Source of the DNA: Albula goreensis | Taxonomy: Eukaryota > Chordata > Actinopteri > Albuliformes > Albulidae | Reading direction: 5' to 3' | DNA length: 64,000 nucleotides | Assembly (NCBI GenBank): GCA_022829145.1 | Contig: CM040746.1 | Coordinates: 14,358,790 to 14,422,789, forward strand | Shown here: positions 23,501 to 34,207 of the stretch, in pieces | How positions within the stretch are numbered: the stretch's first letter is position 1 | Layout of the letters: every line of letters begins with the position of its first letter | Translations under genes and position numbers: made by a program | The notes under the pieces: model-generated | What the model was told of the DNA's origin: nothing | The model's database searches: none | Seen by the model: only the letters and a program-made list of their open reading frames with translations

Positions 23501-25699
23501 CTTTTTATTGATTATTCAGCATTTTCTCAGGTGTATGGCGGTGAAAAGCTGACTGATGAATACTAAGCTGAACAAACTACTGTATGACTTGGTCTGAATA
23601 GCTGGTATATCAGTACTTCACCATGACAACAAGCCTTACAACTATGAAAACCAGCAATAACAATGTGCTTATGTACAGGGGATGAGATAGAAATCAATTA
23701 AATTCAAGATGTAATCAACATGTAAATAAAAGACCTGAACAAAAGGTTTGAGTAATATTATTTTTTCTGCCAGACCGAGATTTTAAAATAAGAGTCATTT
23801 AGGGGACAGTTGAGCCAGGGTAAGCTTTTTGGAGCTTGTGCAACTGCGGTAAGAATCTCCAACCAATCCTTCTGTGAAGCACATAATTGCTCCCATTCAG
23901 AGTGAGCAGGCAGGCCTTTCAGGGTAGCAATGCAGCATGCACTACACACTATAAACCTTCACAGCAGATTCTTAGATTAGCGAAGTTGCATTCTATTTTT
24001 TTATATATTTTATTGGAGACAATAAAACACACCCTCTTTTCATCCTGAAACAGTACAGCATATGCCCTTAAAGAGACTAAGACCATTTTAAACTAAAATT
24101 CATTCTAACTCATTCTGCCAAAATTCATTCTGAAGGGAGTTTTCATTGTTGTCTGCAAGGATTCCATCGTATTATATTGTAATTTCTATTATAGTAACAT
24201 GGTTTGTGGGCACTTCTGAAGTCATAAAAAAATAGAATAGGAAATAACTCCTGCAGATAGTTCCAGAAAGAGTTGCCTTATCACTGCTCTAAATCAATAA
24301 GCAAGCCTGTTTCACATTCCTTTCAAATGAACTCAAATGAACTTAATATAAAGGCAAATAAAGGCAAAACAACAGGTTAACAACATCATAGTCGTAATAC
24401 AATACCTTGTTAACTTTTCTGTTGCATGTAGCTATGGTATTAGAAGAATAAACCACTTTGAGATCTGCAGTTATATGAAAATGAAAATACTTCAGCGAGG
24501 TTAAACAAAAAGTCATTTGTACATGGTGATATTTGGAAGTCAGCCACATTCATTTGAACTGTGAAAGAAAAAAGGGTCTAATTTACATCTGTATACTCCA
24601 ATCTGACTGCTTTTCCTCAGGGAAAGGAGGGGCAGAAAATTGGTTGCTCCTATAGAACAGACTTCAGAAGTGATGTCTGATGTCTGAATTTCGTCTCTGT
24701 CATCACCTCAAACAGAAACACTCCAGAGCTCAAAAACATCTGCTGGTGGGGTTCAGGGTGTGAGTGCAACAGGGAAAGGATAATGAGCTGTGATGTACAG
24801 TAAGCCACACATATTTATAAAGCTAATTCCTCAAAATGGGCTGCTATTATTGGAGTGGCAGATATGCCAGCACAGCACAAACAAAAGTTTGGCACTTGAA
24901 GGTATTACACAGAAAAGATGATGTCCACAGAATAAAGCATTAACTTCTCTACCCTCTGACCTTAAGACAACATGCACATTTCAGACGTAACTTTATAAAA
25001 CCACACAATAAGGATCTGTAGTAGTGCATGCAGAAACTATCAGGACATTTCATACAAATGGCATATTCATAAGACAGATTTTTATGATGGGAAAATTTGT
25101 TTAACTGAATAACACAAATCTTTAAAGAGACTAAGTGTGTTAGACTAAATCCCACACAGAGTTTTGGCCAACTTAACCACAACCTCATGTAAAGATCAGC
25201 CTTAGTAACGAACTGCCATCATAGGATTTGTGATCTGGTAAGCTATCACAAAATGATTGGCATGATGTAATATCTGAATTTAGCCTCCTGGATAATGCAA
25301 CCCAAACAGACAATACAGCGTGAAAATCCAGTTTTTTTAAACTAATACCTGACAAATCACATGCAACCTTTGTCAGTAGGATTGACTGAAAAGCATATTT
25401 CTTAAAGAGACCAAGGGTTAGATTCAATCCAAGGGTTTACATTCAAGGAATTTGGTTTGTTCAGGGACATACACAATTCAAACCAAACAGACATTCCATT
25501 TCTTCATTGTTATTTTTTTCTTTGTAAACTATTTTCTTTTTCTAATTAGAAACAAGCAAAAGTGCCCTTTGGAATGTTGTAAGTTTATTAGAAAATAATA
25601 TTTTAGAACAGAATAAATTATGACAGAATATGCATGTTAAATGTCTAAAGTCAGTTTTCAATCTCCACAGTTTAAAAATCTTAATGAATAATAGTTTAG

Positions 25700-25740
25700 C
25701 TTGAAGTAATTTCTCTGCCAGTCAGAGAAATTACTTTAAG
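25700..25740. repeat. Short inverted repeat, 18-bp arms and 5-base loop
   Basis: Left arm CTTGAAGTAATTTCTCTG (25700-25717), loop CCAGT, right arm CAGAGAAATTACTTTAAG (25723-25740). One position is mismatched in DNA but would be a G-U pair in a plus-strand RNA. The stem is shorter than a usual miRNA precursor stem; function unknown. Confidence 0.9.
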
Positions 25741-28316
25741 TAAAATAACTTCATGAGATATGTACAGAATGTTGTATGCCATCCATGTAAATGAAAGAAT
25801 AGTAGTTTACAGAAATGAAAGAAAACAAAACTTTAACAACTCATCTAATGTGAACACGATGCACAGTGTGCTACACATCTCCTGTCTAATTTAATCACAG
25901 CACACTGTAGGACATGTAAATGTACTGTAGTACTAAATGTAATTTGTACATGGTGCACTGTATACTACAGAACAGCTAATGTACACCAGTTTCACAGCAT
26001 ACTACACAACAGCTGCAGGCCATTCAGAGATGCACTCTCCAGGCAGTGTAGTCATGACCTCACACATGTGTATACATGCAGAGGCCAACACAGGGCCTAT
26101 GAAATGGTGGCTTTAGCATGGCATAGTTTAGCACCTCTCTGTGTGAAAGACAGAGGGGCACAGTTTCCTCACCAGTGCACCATGTTGATTTTTGAACGAA
26201 TAACATTGGACAGATGCGACGATACGAGCTGTGCAATATGGCCATTAACAAAATGTTAACAATGAGCGTTCATCTCCCTTTTTAAAAGGATGAAAAAAAG
26301 GCATTAGCAAATGCAAACTCTGATTTCCGTGGCAGGTTATTAGAGGCCAGTTTAACAGGGGGCATATTAAGCTTGTTAGTGGGCACTTAACCATCTGTAC
26401 CCAGATCTGAAAAAGAACACATTTGAATATTTTTCACGCACGCCGCCTCATCTGCATGGTGACCTCCAATAACGGATGTCCTTTAAAGTCTGTTCAAGCA
26501 TACAAAAGGCATTCATAATACAATTTTCCTCTTTAGACTGTGACCCTTCAGGGAATACATTATCAGGAATGCTTGCTAAGAGGGAAAAAGGGAAAGTTAA
26601 ATCTGTTTTTCATTCATTTATCTGTCGACCAAATTAGCTCATTGTACAACACAATCATTTGCTTGCTGCATACTTCACTGTACAAAGATTGGGATTCAGT
26701 CTTTTCAAGGCTATTTTTCCTTAGCTTTAAAGAATATTATGCACATAAATCAGCAAACTATAAAACAACAAACGCCACTAAACTCACTCTAATTTGTTGC
26801 ACAATAGCAAGGACAAAATGTATTACAATTAAACTGGGTAAAATACTGACTAAAAGACAAAGAAAATGGAACAATATCTATTTACAGATGCTGGACAACC
26901 ATTGTACCAGTACACTAAAACAATTTAAAATTTACCCCACTACACAAACTAGGGGAAAGCAGACTTCAGGCCACCCAATTTATTTGTTGACAAGAACACA
27001 ATTTCATCCAATTATTAGCAGTGAGAAACATCCCTGCACAAACTATACACCAAACATGGACCTGCTGGATGATATTGAGCATAATAGGAATTCATATCCA
27101 TAGCAAACAGCAATGCCAAACGGAAGCTCAACCGCCATTAACAGTCAAGCAGAAATGCCTCAAATGCATCATATGAATGCAATACTACCTGCAGGGAGCA
27201 AATACTGCTTCAACTGCTGTAATTACAGAATGAGGATTTCTGGGATAAGACTACATCCATGCAACCTTCCACTGTCGTTATAATTTTAACAAGATCCAGT
27301 CTAACAAAGTGCTTGTTTCTGAAACAATTCTCCGTAGCAATTCTTAGAAGTAGAGGCTTTCAGAAATACAATACAAAAAAAGGTACCACGCCAAAGCAAG
27401 TCTTGTGCAAACAAATTAAATTCTACTTCTAAAAACCTGTTCTAAAAAAAAAAACAGACAAGAAGACCTGTGTAACTTAACAGATGTACAGTATATGTTA
27501 ATTACTGTAACCTTGAGAAATGTCAATGCTTAATCATACACTGCTCATTTCCAGTGCCACACATGCAAACAGCCTGTGAGGCATCAACAGCAGAAACATG
27601 AAGAACGGTGCAGCAAATCCTCATTGTGACCTCTACAGTTGTTCAATGCTTCACAAGCACAATTATAAAGCCAAATAATGTAGTTTGACTGATTGTCTCT
27701 ACTAGTAACAATCACTACTAGCAAGTACAAATAACATTTTTTTTGTCATAGTGTTATTATATTTTTGCAAGTAAGACAGAAATCTAAGGTATGTTTAGTC
27801 TGCGTCTCCTCCAAGCTCAACCCTTGCATATGTATTAGGGCTGTCAACAGTGGCATACATTTAGCATTTTAGTACAATTACAGCCCTAAACTCGTGCGAG
27901 TGGCTTGTAGCAACATGTGTATTCAGTTTTCTTGCAATATTTGTTTTGCATAGTTTGCAGTTAGATAAATATTAATGATGGAAAAACCATAGAAATCCAT
28001 TAAAGTCACCCTCATGATAGATTGATTTCCTTCTGACCAGCTGCTTTCAGCTGTATGCTCCAGTATGCTCAGGATCTACGTTTTACTCTTTTAACACCTG
28101 TTTTGTGTAGTGATCATCAGAGGGGTGGCCAACAAAGTGTGAAAGAAGAATTATTTTCAAGTCATAAAGCTTATTGGTGCTTTGTGAACTTATAAGCTCT
28201 GTGGCTAATATACTCATTTAAATGCCCAACTTATTTTTCACTGACTGAAAAAAGTCTTTTCACACAGATTCAAAGCTCAAAATGAAACCTGACAGCCCTA
28301 ATGTGGTAAGGCTCAC

Positions 28317-28495
28317 CTGGTTCTTCAAGTCTAATTTAGGGCAAGGTCGACCACCATTGAAGGCCTTTTCCCGAAGCCACTTGGACCTGACCTTCACCCC
28401 ACTGCCACAGGGGGCGCTGCAGGCTGACCATGCTGACCAGTCACTCAGCTTACAGTCCAAGGGGCATGGGACATGACAGACCTCCTCCACATACC
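28317..28495 (-). CDS. thsd7b: thsd7b exon w8: DCKLSDWSAW TSR
   Basis: Residues 414-472 (179 bp; two leading bases complete Gly, ends on a codon boundary). The acceptor is tttaattacag and the donor AACCAG/gtgagc. It encodes YVEEVCHVPCPLDCKLSDW, then SAWSACSAPCGSGVKVRSKW, then REKAFNGGRPCPKLDLKNQ. It is a nearly complete TSR with WxxW and the RSKWLREK strand, almost identical to human THSD7A and THSD7B. The cysteine motif is CSAPCG: the Ser/Thr normally carrying O-fucose (CxxS/TCG; CSKSCG or CSSSCG in the human proteins as recalled) is proline here. Confidence 0.96.
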
Positions 28496-28818
28496 CTGTA
28501 ATTAAAGATTCATGAGTGTCATCGGAAAATCTATATAATGGTGTGAGAACAGACAGGTCAGACCTGGACTGACAGCTCAGACAAACTCTCGTACTCTTAC
28601 AGCGATCCTTTGAATAAGAAGAGGATTCTTGTTTTTAATCTACCTCTTGCATGTCTGGCAATGTCAGCTGCAAAGTCCTGATTGGGTCCAATAATGTATG
28701 TATGAGTGGATGTCAGGAGAGGTCACATGGGGTGTCGCTCAAGGAGTCTTACATGCTCCAGAGAGCGGGGTGATGAGAGTCCTTTATACACAGAAGGTGG
28801 AGTTGGTGAGTCTCTTAC
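28496..28818 (-). other. thsd7b: Intron between w7 and w8
   Basis: A short intron of 323 bp with a clear GT-AG pair. No repeat or other element recognised. Confidence 0.9.
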
Positions 28819-29085
28819 CTGTGTCGCTACAGAGGGAAGGGTCAACAAGGTGGTCATCCTGGTCCACGCAGGCCACAGCACGGTAGCGGACACCCTGCCC
28901 GCATTCCTTCACCTCTCTGAATGCTCTCCAGCCATACAGCGCGCCGTGTATCTGAGCATCGGGCAGGACGCAGTCAGACCAGTTCCCATAGGGCTGAGAT
29001 GAGAACTCTATGCATGGACAGGCCTCTGTCTCCACCAGAGGATACTGCTCCCCTCTGAGGCATTTATCTCTCTTTTTACTGCGGC
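28819..29085 (-). CDS. thsd7b: thsd7b exon w7: YPLVET segment and NWSDC-type TSR
   Basis: Residues 325-412 with split codons at both ends (267 bp, the longest exon here). The acceptor is catgatgcag and the donor CACAG/gtaaga. It begins with the basic RSKKRDKC that completes the preceding TSR, then YPLVETEACPC, SQPYGNWSDCVLPDA, GWRAFREVKECGQGVRYRAV and DQDDHLVDPSLCSD. NWS in GNWSD is an N-glycosylation sequon shared with human. The layout (YPLVET, CPC, QPYGNWSDC, KECGxGxRxRAVAC) is characteristic of THSD7 and hardly varies between paralogues. Insert residues after VLPDA (IHGALYGWRAF) differ from human, as expected for a loop. Confidence 0.96.
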
Positions 29086-32000
29086 CTGCATCATGGAGAG
29101 ACAGACACAGCCATTTAGTAAGGACAGGAAAAATTCAAACACTACTAAAATCAACACAGTTTAAAATGTCATTAAACCAGCAATGATCACAATGATATTT
29201 TGAGCTCAAGCTGACAGGTTGACTGGGAGCTTAATAGAGAAGAATATGCATTTAGAGTAAAGAATGGATATTTCCACAAAAAAGCACAGGCAGGATATAC
29301 AGTGGCAGATATTCCAAGCAAAAAGGATGACAACTTTTTGAGAACTGTGATTTAGCAACTAATTAGATAAAATGCCACAGGAAATAATGGCAAACTGTAG
29401 TTAAATTAAGTAATGATAGCAGTTACAGAACAATCTAGTCAAGATCTATAGCCTGTTCCTGATCAGTGAGGAGAAATTAACATGGATGAGTGAGAGCAGG
29501 CAAAAGCTACTGACATGACGCCTTTAGGTAGCGCACAAAAATACAATTCATTAAGACTGACAAAGCTTTCAGAAAAAAAACTGGAAGAAAGTTAGATCAA
29601 AACTGTTTGAAAATTTTCTTAGAAGAAACATGGCCAAACATCATGGTTTTAGCTACTCAGACTAGGAAGCTTAAAAGGCAAGAGAAAAACAGTAGACCCG
29701 AAGCTATATGTGTGTTCAAGGGATTCAAGGAATATTGACTCACTGAATCGCAAAATGAGCTACTTTAAGATCAGTACTGCTTTCCTCAGGGGAAGATTAA
29801 TTCAAAATATTTCAGTTGCTGCTATTAAACTTTGTTTATTTTGAGAAGAAATGGAAGCAGCATGAGTGCATTTCACATTTTCGAAATGTATCATATTAGA
29901 TTTGAATGAACATAAAGATTATGTGTAATTGGCATAATGAATATCAATTGTGTGTTCCCACAAAGAATGTGATAAATTGCTCAACTCATGTGGAAACATT
30001 GGTCTGTTGATTGCTGAAACAATGCATCCAACCCAGTAAATCTGCATTTTTTTATTTCCCTGTGCATATATGTAATCACACAATAAGCCAAAGCCTTATT
30101 CCTGGGTTAAATAAAATTCAATCATCAAACTACTCTAGCGGTTAAGATACCAAATGTACATATTTGTATGCACATATGTATGTGTACATAATGCTCTACA
30201 TAGCTCCACTAGAATAAGAAATTCCTGTTCACACTTGCAAACGAAAGGCCCAATTCAAGTGGCATTGTACATTCTAGAATGGACACAACTTCCGTCTCCT
30301 CCTCTCTCAAACACCCCACCTCTCTTTTCCATACTGGCCAAACTCTATTATGACAATGCAGGGAAACATGAAGTCATTTCACACCATAAAGATAACAGTT
30401 TGAGTGACTATTAGCTCCTCTTGCCAGACTTCACTACATGACAGAGTCACAATAAATCATGTCCATTACACTAAATGAGTATTATTAGCTTTCAAGTTTA
30501 TCAAGAAAGAATATGCTGCTCTCTGATATGCTGTCACTAACACTGCTGAGAATATGTTCTTTGCGAAAGCTTAGTCTCACAGAGAAGCAGTACTGCCACA
30601 TGTAATTTTGACTTCATTGATGTATTTTCACTCATATGGCAAACTGACTTTTCAGTTACACTGTCACTTATATCACTTTCAATGAACCAATGTGCCCAAA
30701 CCTACTGACATTGTAAGAGAGAGAGTACATCTGTCCATACTCTTTAATTTAAATAAACCAAGAAAAGACATAGTATGATAGTGCATCATACTTTCAGGCA
30801 GGAACAGTAACTTAACCAAAACTAACTTACACTTGTGTGTCCCCAAAGAGAATATAAGAACCTGCCCAGATCATGGCAAATCATTGACCTTTGATTATTG
30901 AATAGATGCATTCAGCCAATAAAATCTGCATAATTATATAATATAATATAAATCTGCATAATAATCTGTTCAGCTTTTTTCTTCTTTATTTGTTTTGTAA
31001 ACTGCAGCAGAAGGGTCAAGCAGGCATAGTAACTCAAGGAGAGTTATCTAACACGACTGCTGCAAGTTTTCTTCCAAAGTTAGAGGGACAGCTTGAGCAA
31101 ATATAAAAAGCTCTCTAACAGGTCAGCTTCTCTGGTCTCATTGATTTTTAACCCTCTTATTACACTGACAGTTATACAGCCCAAAATTATCTTTATTTAC
31201 TTGAAAAATATTGAGATTGGTAGCACAGATTGAAAAACTGTTGTGGAAATAACAAAATGAATGAACACCTCATTAAATTAGTGGGTCACATTTGTAAATT
31301 GCCAGCACTATTATTTTACCATGGCGTGTTCCATTTAGTTGACAGTCTGCAGAAACACTATGGGTAGGGCTGATCCCAGATCAGTCGCAGGGCAGACTGT
31401 ACATCTGCTTTGCAGTCTGCGTCAGAAAGTATTCAGTCTCTATGGAGGAAAGCCACCTGGGTCCGACGCAGATGGTACGATGAGATTGTTAGTAATGATC
31501 ATGAACGTCCTGGTCGGTCTGCGCTGTAGTCTCTTTGGTGTGTCCGGCTCATATACTACCCTCAGAAAGCTGCTCTGTTCCTTTGGGCCTCAGAACACTG
31601 GCATATGTTTCTGCTGTTCTGTAGCAGGTTTGATTGCAAACAGCTTTAATGGTGTGAAATCACTCCCAGTGTTAATCCAACAGCCCCAATCTGTTTACTT
31701 CCTCCTTGCTCCACAGACATAGAAGATTCGCATTTTCACCTCATCGTCTCACCACATCTGTCCCCAAAGGTTGGTAACTATATCATGTCTCACACTCCTC
31801 TCAAAAAGACCTGCGTTCTTTTGCTTAGGCAGAAAAAAAACTCCTGAAGATGTTCACTTTTGTTATTTTTCCTTTTTTGTGCAAGAAGAAAACTTGTTTG
31901 CAAATAATGAAAATGTTACATTATCACACAAAGCAAACACAAACACAGTACACGGCTATGAGGCAATGTTTCGTAGGATGCCTTGGAATCTGAGGAAGGG

Positions 32001-34015
32001 ACACAAGCTGCTGGTTTCATTAGAGCGGGGATATTTTAGACTAGCACTGCCTGATGCAGAAAGAAAAAAACCCACAGAGGTCAAGCTTTGAAGTCCAGGC
32101 AGATCAAAAACTCACTGTTTTTGATCCAGATACAGAGCGTGAGACAAAAAGCATAGAGGCATTTTTATGTAGCTAACCCCATTAGTAAATAAGTCTCACT
32201 TTGCAATTCTCACCGTGATAAGAACTGTTCACAGCGGGCAAAATGTGACTGTGTGGAAATGAATAATGGGAATGTGGGAGACTGAGACATGTGGCTCATG
32301 AAGATGCCACTTTTCTCACAATCAGACAAACACGCTCAAACTCCACCTTACACAAACTCCTGCTCCACCATATTCATACTGCACTCCATACAGAGTCTTA
32401 TCTCAGACTGCTTACACACCAGATAACACATGATCACGCAATCCATTTATGTGGATTCCTTATATCTTTATCATTCTCAATATGGAGTCTGACACAAATC
32501 AAATCCATTTCAGAACAATAGGAGAGTGTAGGTGTGAAAATACACTTTCTGTGTGACTTGTCATGGTGTGACTCATATAAAAAAACATCAAAATACAATG
32601 AGCCAATGTAAGCCTTCATTTATATAAAAAGTATTTCCAACATGTATTGCCAAGTATACACATCATAGGAGTCACACACTGTAAATCTAGTGTTTGAGGA
32701 AAATTTTGAACAGAGGGACTACTGGTGGTACTAGGCTACAGCTAGTGATAGTGGTTCTTTGCTGAACTGCTTGATCGTTCAGGAAAAGTAGTGGATCTTT
32801 GTCCTGATCCAGTGCCTAAATTTCTCTTTACTGGCTTTTAATGCCTTCCATTTTGGCCTTAGAGGTAGGAGCAGGATTTGTATTTTCTTCAAGCCCTGGG
32901 GTAATTCTTGGTTGTTTGTTCGGAATGGGAACTGGGCTGTTTCACTGACTGACCCAGGTTCTCTGTTATTTTGTGATTCAGCATTGGAGGGATTCAAATT
33001 TTGGGTAAGCAACCAAATCTTAAACCCATTAATGACAGAAAATGTCTTCAATCAAGGCTCATATCTCCTCCCACACTCCATGCAGGTATGTCCATGCAAT
33101 TTGTTTTGCATTTAGCTGAAAAGTAGGAAGAATCCTTGGCCTTATTTGAGACATATTTCTTGGATAATCATTTTACTGAAAATGACAAAAACTTGATTAA
33201 ATTCTTGAGAGAGCTATGCCAGTTCTCAAGGGTGCTCCAGCAACTGTCTACTGCCTTCATGTATCACTGTTGTACATTAGCATGTTTTGACATTGAACAC
33301 TGACAAGTACATATCTCACGCAAATAGGAGCAGGCCCTCGGTGAGATTGTGTGGGTTCAGTATATTACCAGTGGGAGCATCACAGCAGATGTAAGTACTG
33401 TGTATTTGCTGAGAGAGAAAGTTCACTGGTTTGGATTCACTGTACTAGCTGTGATAGACAGTTTACCTGTGTACAGGTGTATTACCTGTGACACCGTGCT
33501 TATATACATATGGTGTATTAATTGTGAGAGAAAGGCCTGATATACCTACGGTTTATTGCCTGTGAGAGACAGACCTGACATACATAGAGTGTATTAACTG
33601 TGAGGGACAGAACTGATATACCTGAGGTATATTACCTGTGACACAGTGCTTATATACATATGGTATATTACCTGTGAGGGACAGACCTTATTTACAAGTT
33701 GTGTATTACCTGTGAGAGAGAGAGACCTCATATACATGTGGTGTATTATCTCTGAAAGACAGACCTGATGTACCAGTGGTGTATTACCGGTGAGAGACAG
33801 ACCCGATATACCTGCAGTGTATTACCTGTGAGAGACAGACCCGATATACTTGCAGTGTATTACCTCTGAAAGACAGACCTGATGTAGCTTCAGTGTATTA
33901 CCTGTGAAAGACAGACCTAATTTACGTGTGGCGTATTACCTGTGAAAGACAGACCTAATTTACGTGTGGCGTATTACCTGTGAGAGACAGACCTGATGTC
34001 GGTATGGTGTATTAC
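29086..34015 (-). other. thsd7b: Intron between w6 and w7
   Basis: 4.9 kb. Its first 550 bases are the 38-bp donor array. Farther in there is a diverged direct repeat pair of about 100 bp (29946-30050 and 30831-30934). A GC-richer stretch at 31330-31730 has a 127-codon plus-strand open frame with no recognisable product. Nothing else identified. Confidence 0.8.
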
Positions 34016-34020
34016 CTGTG
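33461..34020. repeat. 38-bp tandem array built from the w6 exon end and its splice donor
   Basis: Fifteen tandem positions, mostly exactly 38 bp apart, share the plus-strand core GTATTACCTGTGAGAGACAG. On the transcript strand the core is CTCTCACAGGTAATAC. The most exon-proximal copy is the real donor of exon w6 (GT at 34014-34015). Equivalent GT positions lie at plus coordinates 33976, 33938, 33900, 33862, 33824, 33786, 33708, 33670, 33634 and 33484. One unit has GC (33558), and three have lost the dinucleotide (33748, 33596, 33520). Divergence increases away from the exon, and degraded echoes continue to about 33361. Confidence 0.95.
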
Positions 34021-34207
34021 AGAGATCGCTTGCGGCTGCGCCAGCCTCCACAGTTCGAGCACTCTGTGAATTTGGACCAGCCACTGAGCGTGCAGTCGTC
34101 TCTGCAGAGCACCCGGCACCCCCTGACCTGTGGTGGCATGACCCCGGCCCACTGCAGGCATGCCGTTATGTCTGCCGGCTCGTCATCCTCGCCAACGCAC
34201 ATCACCG
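34016..34207 (-). CDS. thsd7b: thsd7b exon w6: TSR end and GWSKF-type TSR start
   Basis: Residues 261-323 with split codons at both ends (192 bp). The acceptor is ggtccctgtag, behind a strong pyrimidine tract; a nearer-upstream AG (34241-34242 region) would add residues not found in the family. The donor is CTCACAG/gtaata. It encodes VMCVGEDDEPADITACLQW, then PPQVRGCRVLCRDDC, then LSGWSKFTECSNCGGWRSRK. The TSR cysteine cluster CSNCGG is one residue shorter than the recalled human CSTNCE. The last bases of the exon and the donor are the first unit of a 38-bp tandem array that fills the adjoining intron (33480-34020). Confidence 0.94.

Larger units (their letters stand above)
11985..28316 (-). 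other. thsd7b: 16.3-kb intron between w8 and w9
   Basis: The largest intron in the window. The exons on both sides join in phase (NQ/VYEAVPC, as in human), so no coding exon is missing. Contents recognised: a hAT-type MITE (19440-19645), a near-perfect 62-bp palindrome (20503-20564), a short hairpin (25700-25740), a (TCTG)n run (18735-18756), and a 187-codon plus-strand open frame of unknown meaning (26540-27103). A stretch at 22240-22580 has an octamer motif and the look of a regulatory element. Most of the rest is unremarkable AT-rich sequence. Confidence 0.8.

Noticed and set aside
28706-29002. Plus-strand open frames around exon w7
   Set aside because: Antisense shadows of w7; no splice or family support.
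31339-31722. 127-codon plus-strand open frame
   Set aside because: No recognisable product, no family residues, within the length range expected by chance for a GC-richer patch.
33461-34020. Regularly spaced repeats resembling a CRISPR array
   Set aside because: The units are contiguous 38-bp tandem copies with no unique spacers, in a vertebrate intron, and derive from the neighbouring splice site.
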